Source: an uncultured Dehalococcoidia bacterium
GTDB lineage: Bacteria > Chloroflexota > Dehalococcoidia > Lucifugimonadales > JADFKI01
Direction: 5' to 3'
Assembly (NCBI GenBank): GCA_958295865.1
Contig: CATQHF010000005.1
Span: forward strand, 310,001-374,000
DNA length: 64,000 nucleotides
A program made the translations under genes and the position numbers. Of the stretch, positions 59,737 through 64,000 are shown one piece after another; positions within the stretch are counted from its first letter, which is position 1, and each line of letters starts with the position of its first letter. The notes below the pieces were generated by a model. The model saw nothing but the letters and a program-made list of their open reading frames with translations. It was not told where the DNA came from and ran no database searches.

Positions 59737-60357
59737 TTAGCCGTCGGTGGGGATGGCGGGCTGGCCTAGCTTGCGCTCTTGACCGCTGATGAGGCGCTGG
59801 ATGTTGTCTTTGTGCAAGCCTATGACGAGCGCCGCGCCGAAGATTACATAGGCGAGGTATTCGACGGGGGCGCGTCCCAGCGCAATCAGGAGGGCAAGGG
59901 TGAGCACGCCGGACAGCGTGCCGAGAATAGAGCCGAGCGATACATAGCGGCTCAGGGCTACGGTGGGCAATCCGACAAGCGTGGCAACCAGCCCTGCCCA
60001 GGGGGACAGGATGATAAGCCCTGCCCAGCCGGGCGCAGTGCCTCTGCCGCCGCGAAAGCCGATGAACACCGACCAGTTATGACCGACGAGCACGGCGATT
60101 GCGACCGCGGCATCTACGCCCGGCGAGTCGAAGAAGTAGCGCGCCAGAGCCACGCCAAGCACCGCCTTGCCCATGTCCAGCGCGAGCGAAAGCAGCGCGG
60201 CAGGCACGCCGGCGGTACGCATCACATTGGTCATGCCCGTCTTGCCGCTGCCGTACTCGCGCACATCAACGCCCTTGAACAACCTGCCAAGCAGCAAGCC
60301 GAAGGGCAGCGCGCCAAGTAGGTAGCCGGCGGGTATCATCACCAGATAGGGGAGCAT
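59737..60357 (-). CDS. plsY: Glycerol-3-phosphate acyltransferase PlsY
   Basis: A 206-residue membrane enzyme that acylates glycerol-3-phosphate from acyl-phosphate. Family motifs are YGSGKTGMTNVMRTAG (normally GSGNIGATN), ALDMGKAVLGVALARYF, VGHNWSVFIGFRGGRGTAPG and GTLSGVLTLALLIAL. Helices fit the five-to-seven-helix layout. It is beside gpsA, whose product it uses. Confidence 0.92.
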   Translation of the reverse strand: MLPYLVMIPAGYLLGALPFGLLLGRLFKGVDVREYGSGKTGMTNVMRTAGVPAALLSLALDMGKAVLGVALARYFFDSPGVDAAVAIAVLVGHNWSVFIGFRGGRGTAPGWAGLIILSPWAGLVATLVGLPTVALSRYVSLGSILGTLSGVLTLALLIALGRAPVEYLAYVIFGAALVIGLHKDNIQRLISGQERKLGQPAIPTDG

Positions 60358-60365
60358 CGCGGCAA

Positions 60366-61691
60366 CTATCCTCCCCTGCCTCTGAAGCGCATACGCAGCG
60401 GGCTGCCCTTGAACTCGTAAGCCGCCCGGAGCGCGTTTTCGAGATAGCGCTTGTAAGAGAAGTGCACCATATCCGAGTGGTTGACGAAGAAGGTGAAGCT
60501 GGGCGGGCCGGTGTTGTCTTGGGCGACGCTGTATATCTTCAAGGAGCGCCTGCCGGAGAGCGCGGGCGGGTGCTCAGCGACTGCGGTCATGACGCGGCGG
60601 CGCAGGTCGTAGCGAGGCACTCCCTTCGTCCATTCCTGATAGACCTGGCGCGCGGTGTCCAGCAGGTTGGCGATGCCGCTGCCATTGAGCGCGGATGTGA
60701 AGCATATAGGGGCGTAAGAGGCGAAGCGGAAGCGTTCGCGCACCTGCTGTATCGCCTGGCTCTGCGTCATGCCCATCTCGGACGCGAGATCCCACTTGTT
60801 GACGCCGAGGATGATGCCCTTGAACTCGTCGAGGATGAACTTGGCGATGTGCGTGTCCTGGCTGCTGGCAAGCTCGGAGGCGTCCATGAGCAAGATGGCT
60901 ACATCGGCGCGGTCGATGGCGCGTATGGCGCGCAGCACGCTGTAACGCTCGATACCGCGCTCGATGCGCCCGCGACGCCGTATGCCGGCGGTGTCGATGA
61001 GCAGCACCGACCAGTCGTCGAAGTTCAACAGGCTGTCCAGCGAGTCGCGGGTGGTGCCCGGGATGTCGCTGACGATGGCGCGCCGCTCGCCGGCGATGGC
61101 GTTGAGCAGCATGGACTTGCCGACATTGGGGCGTCCGATGATGGCGAGTTTCAGGTCGGCTTCCGGCTCCGTGAACGCGGGCGCGTTCGGGAAGTGCGCC
61201 ACCACCTGCGCCATGAGCTCGTCGACGCCGATGTTGTGAAAGGCGCTTGCCGCGACGGGAGCGCCGACGCCAAGCTCGTAGAATTCGGCGGCTTCGGCAG
61301 CGAGTCGGTCGTTATCGGCTTTGTTGGCGACCAGCACGATAGGCTTGTCGGTGCGGCGCAGGGCGTCCGCGACATCTACATCGGAGGGCGTTACGCCGGT
61401 GGTGGCGTCGACGGCGAACACGATGACATCCGCCTCGTTGATGGCAAGCTCAATCTGCGCCTTGACCTGCCGCCAGATGTCGGTTTCGGGGAACAGTTCC
61501 AAGCCGCCGGTGTCCACGAGAATGAAGGCGTGTTCCGCCCAGACCGTCTCAGTGGTAACGCGGTCGCGCGTCGTTCCCGCGATGTCGGAAACGATGGCGG
61601 TCGGCCTGCCGATGAGCCTGTTGAACAGCGTGGACTTGCCCACATTGGGGCGTCCAACGATTGCGACGAGTGGTTTGGCGGTGCTTGTCAT
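60366..61691 (-). CDS. der: Ribosome biogenesis GTPase Der
   Basis: A 441-residue protein with two GTPase domains: GRPNVGKSTLFNRLIG with DTGGLE, NKAD in the first, and GRPNVGKSMLLNAIAG with DTAGI, NKWD in the second, then a KH-like domain. Der is needed for 50S subunit assembly. It is transcribed with plsY, eight bases apart, and lies next to argF. Confidence 0.94.
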   Translation of the reverse strand: MTSTAKPLVAIVGRPNVGKSTLFNRLIGRPTAIVSDIAGTTRDRVTTETVWAEHAFILVDTGGLELFPETDIWRQVKAQIELAINEADVIVFAVDATTGVTPSDVDVADALRRTDKPIVLVANKADNDRLAAEAAEFYELGVGAPVAASAFHNIGVDELMAQVVAHFPNAPAFTEPEADLKLAIIGRPNVGKSMLLNAIAGERRAIVSDIPGTTRDSLDSLLNFDDWSVLLIDTAGIRRRGRIERGIERYSVLRAIRAIDRADVAILLMDASELASSQDTHIAKFILDEFKGIILGVNKWDLASEMGMTQSQAIQQVRERFRFASYAPICFTSALNGSGIANLLDTARQVYQEWTKGVPRYDLRRRVMTAVAEHPPALSGRRSLKIYSVAQDNTGPPSFTFFVNHSDMVHFSYKRYLENALRAAYEFKGSPLRMRFRGRGG

Positions 61692-61776
61692 AAGAACTTG
61701 TCAGCCTATCAGTCGGTCAGTGTATCGGTCATCGATTTGCGGAGCGGAAAGGTTGTGGGCGCTGGGTTTTGCCGCA

Positions 61777-62691
61777 TTAGTCGCTGAATATGGCGGCGAG
61801 GATGGCATTTTGAGCGTGGAGGCGGTTTTCGGCCTGGTCGAATACGACGGAGCGCGGGTGGTCTATCATTCCTTCGGAGAGTTCCTGCCCTCTGTACGCG
61901 GGCATGTCGTGCATGAACAGGAAGTCGGGCTTTGCGGATTCTACCAGCGCTTCGTCCACCGTGTAGTCGCTGAAAACGGCGATGCGTTCCGCCTTCTCCG
62001 CTTCATCGCCCATGCTAACCCAAGTGTCGGTATAGACGACATCGGCGTCGCGGACCGCCGCCGCCGGCTCGCTGACCCATTCTAGTTTGGATTCCTTGTC
62101 CGCTGCCCTGCGCCGCGCTTCTTCTAGCACAACCGCCGGTATTTGGTAATCTTCGGGCGATGCCAGAGTGAAGTTCGCGCCGACGGAGGCGCAGGCGAGC
62201 GCAAGGCTGGACGCCACATTGTTGCCGTCGCCGATGAAGGCGATGTTCAGGTCTGACAGACGGCGCTTGTGTTCGTAGATGGTCAGCAGGTCGCCCATAG
62301 CCTGACAGGGATGCTCCAAGTCGGAGAGGGCGTTGACGACCGGGATGTCGCAATACTCGGTGAGCAGCTCAAGGCTGCGGTGCGAGAAGACGCGAGCGAT
62401 GATGCCGTCCACCCAGCGGTCGAGCACGCGAGCGATGTCGGCTTCAGGCTCGCGCACGCCAAGCCCGACGTCCTGCTGGCTGAGATATGTGCAGGCGCCG
62501 CCAAGCTGCCGGATGCCGACCTCAAAGCTCACGCGGGTTCGCAGCGAGGGCTTCTCGAAGATGAGCGCGAACTCTTTGCCCGCAAGCGGTCGCTCGCCCT
62601 TGCCGCGCTTCATGCTGTAGGCGCGCTCTACGAGCTGCGCCACGCCCTCAGACGGCAGATCTGCGACCGACAGAAAATGCTTGCCCTTCAT
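61777..62691 (-). CDS. argF: Ornithine carbamoyltransferase-type enzyme
   Basis: A 304-residue transcarbamylase. SLRTR at 49-53 (carbamoyl phosphate), HPCQ at 127-130 and the ornithine-site DTWVSMG loop at 222-228 are present. The motif that is HCLP in ornithine carbamoyltransferases is HDMP here (261-264), so the usual Cys that contacts ornithine is replaced. The rest of the chain is typical and the neighbours are ordinary, so argF is the best call, with some uncertainty about substrate. Confidence 0.85.
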   Translation of the reverse strand: MKGKHFLSVADLPSEGVAQLVERAYSMKRGKGERPLAGKEFALIFEKPSLRTRVSFEVGIRQLGGACTYLSQQDVGLGVREPEADIARVLDRWVDGIIARVFSHRSLELLTEYCDIPVVNALSDLEHPCQAMGDLLTIYEHKRRLSDLNIAFIGDGNNVASSLALACASVGANFTLASPEDYQIPAVVLEEARRRAADKESKLEWVSEPAAAVRDADVVYTDTWVSMGDEAEKAERIAVFSDYTVDEALVESAKPDFLFMHDMPAYRGQELSEGMIDHPRSVVFDQAENRLHAQNAILAAIFSD

Positions 62692-62833
62692 TCCCTACTC
62701 CTTACTTGATAGGCGATAGTATATTATAGCCGATGGGGTTAGAGTTTAGCCCCTCTACACGCCTATACAGGTGTCAAGCGTTTTTGAGCGGGTTTTTGAC
62801 AGCCTGTCAGTTATCACTTTTTCGCTTGACATC

Positions 62834-62870
62834 AAAAAAACAGGAACATGGCGATGTTACCATGCCCCTG
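62834..62870 (-). terminator. Rho-independent terminator
   Basis: A stem of 11 pairs with G-T (CAGGGGCATGG with CCATGTTCCTG) and an 8-base loop is followed on the minus strand by TTTTTTT. It ends transcription of the portal-like gene. Confidence 0.85.
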
Positions 62871-62915
62871 CTTGTGGTGAAAGTGATAGCCTGTCCAATA
62901 TGGACAGCCCTGAGA

Positions 62916-63182
62916 TTATCGGGGCTGTGAGCGCGGGGCGTCCTGTTTTCGCATACCCGCTTCACGAAGCGACTTAAAGGCGCGCGCTCCCGCCGCGCGG
63001 TCTGCTGCGCGGAGTTCGTCCCAACGGAACGATACATCGGCGTCGAGCTTCTCGCTCAATTCGGAAGCCACTATCGCGCCGAGCGGTTGAATCATGCCAA
63101 ACGGCATGCGCCGGTATGCTTCACGAAGCACTGAGCCGTCCGCGCCTTTCAGAAACTCTATTGGTATGCCACAGATACCTAG
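62916..63182 (-). pseudogene. Phage portal-like protein, interrupted by the IS
   Basis: The frame runs from the insertion-sequence boundary (63182) to a stop at 62916. It contains GIPIEFLKGADGSVLREAYR, MIQPLGAIVASELSEKLDAD, VSFRWDELRAADRAAGARAF, KSLREAGM, which match the C-terminal part of phage portal proteins (typical PxxxxIExELNxKL and FDxLxRxD layout). No phage structural gene is nearby. The N-terminal part would lie beyond the IS, outside the window. Confidence 0.6.
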
Positions 63183-63220
63183 GTTCTGTGGACAATTGAG
63201 ATATATGCTATGTTAAAGGC

Positions 63221-63577
63221 ATGCCTAACACAAGACTAACTACCGCTAAATGGATGAGGATACGCGACTTTCTACGCTCCGACCCGGGGGTGTATGTCAA
63301 AGACGAGGCAGAATGCAGGAAATTCATAGAAGCCGTCGTCTGGATTAACAGAACGGGCGCGCCGTGGAGAGACCTGCCGGAGAAGTTCGGCAAGTCCAAC
63401 AGCGTATTCAGGCGGTTCACGCGCTGGAAGCAAAGCGGAGTCTGGGAGCGGATGTATCTGCACTTCATAGAAGATCCTGACAAGGAGAATCTGATAATAG
63501 ACAGCACGATAGTGCGCGCGCATCCTTGCGCTGCGGGCGCGTCTTCTGAAAAGGGGGGCAAGACGCGCAGGCGTTAG
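63221..63577 (+). CDS. IS5-family transposase, OrfA
   Basis: A 118-residue N-terminal part: MPNTRLTTAKWMRIRDFLRS, then the WINRTGAPWRDLPEKFG block of IS5 transposases, and LIIDSTIVRAH with the first catalytic Asp. It ends at TAG 63577. The sequence A-AAG-GGG at 63550-63556 is a -1 slippery heptamer in the correct frame. Confidence 0.92.
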   Translation: MPNTRLTTAKWMRIRDFLRSDPGVYVKDEAECRKFIEAVVWINRTGAPWRDLPEKFGKSNSVFRRFTRWKQSGVWERMYLHFIEDPDKENLIIDSTIVRAHPCAAGASSEKGGKTRRR

Positions 63578-63981
63578 GCAGAAGCAGAGGCGGGTTCAGC
63601 ACGAAAGTGCATGCGAGCGTTGACGCTCTAGGCAATCCGTTGAGGTTCATCTTGACAGCGGGTCAGGAACACGACATCAAGCAGGCTGAGGCGCTGGTGG
63701 AGGATGTGGAGTGCGAGCGAGTCATAGCGGATAAAGGGTACGATTCGGATGCGTTCCGCAAGTATGTCGCACAGAGTGGCGCAACGGCTGTAATACCGCC
63801 TAAATCCAACCGCAAGAGGCAGTATTGGTATGACGAGCACATATACAAGGAGCGGCACTTGGTTGAGTGTCTGTTCAACAAGGTGAAGCACTTTCGCAGA
63901 GTGTTCTCTCGTTACGACAAGTTCGCTGATACATACCTGAGTTTCCTACAAATTGCGGCAACCCTAATCTGGCTGAAATGA
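63560..63981 (+). CDS. IS5-family transposase, OrfB (by -1 frameshift)
   Basis: The -1 frame is open from the slippery site and reads GRSRGGFSTKVHASVDALGN, then VIADKGYDSDAFRKYV (second catalytic Asp) and RHLVECLFNKVKHFRRVFSR (catalytic Glu). It has no good start of its own; translation by frameshift from OrfA is the expected way. Together they complete the DDE triad. The start coordinate marks where the frame is used, not a start codon. Confidence 0.88.
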
Positions 63982-64000
63982 AATGTCCACACTACCTAGT

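Larger units (their letters stand above)
63183..63995 (+). mobile_element. IS5-family insertion sequence, 813 bp
   Basis: The ends are near-inverted repeats: left GTTCTGTGGACAATTGA, right end (reverse) GTAGTGTGGACATTTCA. Both are flanked by CTAG (63179-63182 and 63996-63999), a target duplication of CTAG or of the inner TA. It has two overlapping transposase frames. It is complete, so potentially active. Confidence 0.92.

Overview
The window reads as a bacterial chromosome segment made of two different parts. Positions 1 to about 33.5 kb are the right-hand part of an integrated conjugative element, almost wholly on the minus strand. From about 33.6 kb to the end is an ordinary chromosomal backbone with tRNAs, DNA replication, translation, chaperone, lipid and iron genes. 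The host is probably a Chloroflexota bacterium (Dehalococcoidia or SAR202-like). This is inferred from the high GC content, a conjugation machine with no recognisable outer-membrane subunits, a lipoprotein linker rich in VEK/VEV repeats that is typical of solute-binding proteins in that phylum, DnaD and DnaI-like loaders next to dnaB, and the dnaJ-prmA-rsmE order. No rRNA is present to confirm it.

Element, left arm (1-7.7 kb): a string of small exported or membrane proteins, each followed by a hairpin terminator (three small membrane paralogues form a mosaic cluster); a CHC2/Toprim primase; a 0.9 kb non-coding region with iteron-like repeats; and a large helix-turn-helix protein. An 8-bp motif, CTATGCAA, recurs in both orientations upstream of both the primase and the HTH gene, suggesting one regulator for both.

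Element, transfer region (7.7-30 kb): a replication-relaxation-like protein (relaxase candidate), a VirD4/TraD-type coupling ATPase, a VirB4 ATPase, VirB2-like two-helix proteins, a PrgI/VirB3-like protein with a long extracellular part, a lipoprotein, a NYN-domain protein, a pentapeptide-repeat protein and a 1415-residue VirB6/TrbL-like channel protein. Five of the exported proteins appear to share a small Cys...W-x-W...Cys module that I do not recognise. A perfect 1037-bp tandem duplication spans the start of the VirB6-like gene and the preceding zinc-ribbon gene and creates an in-frame chimeric gene. The PrgI-like gene and the next open stretch are one reading frame broken by a single TGA.

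Element, replication region (30-33.5 kb): a protein with a DnaA-domain-I-like C terminus, a probable winged-helix initiator, and a diverged duplicate of a small gene next to a partial tRNA-like sequence. The element ends just 3' of tRNA-Val, which fits insertion at a tRNA, but no integrase lies in the window.

Backbone (33.6-64 kb): seven tRNAs; nitroreductase; ferritin; an iron(III) ABC transporter (three genes); HIT protein; a Phd-type antitoxin; rplI-dnaB-dnaD-dnaI; ychF-hemW; holA; HicB-like protein; M28 peptidase; dnaJ-prmA-SWIM-rsmE; gpsA, NYN protein, plsY, der, argF. Several gaps hold dispersed palindromic repeats. The right end is a complete 813-bp IS5-family element with a programmed -1 frameshift, inserted in what looks like a phage portal gene.
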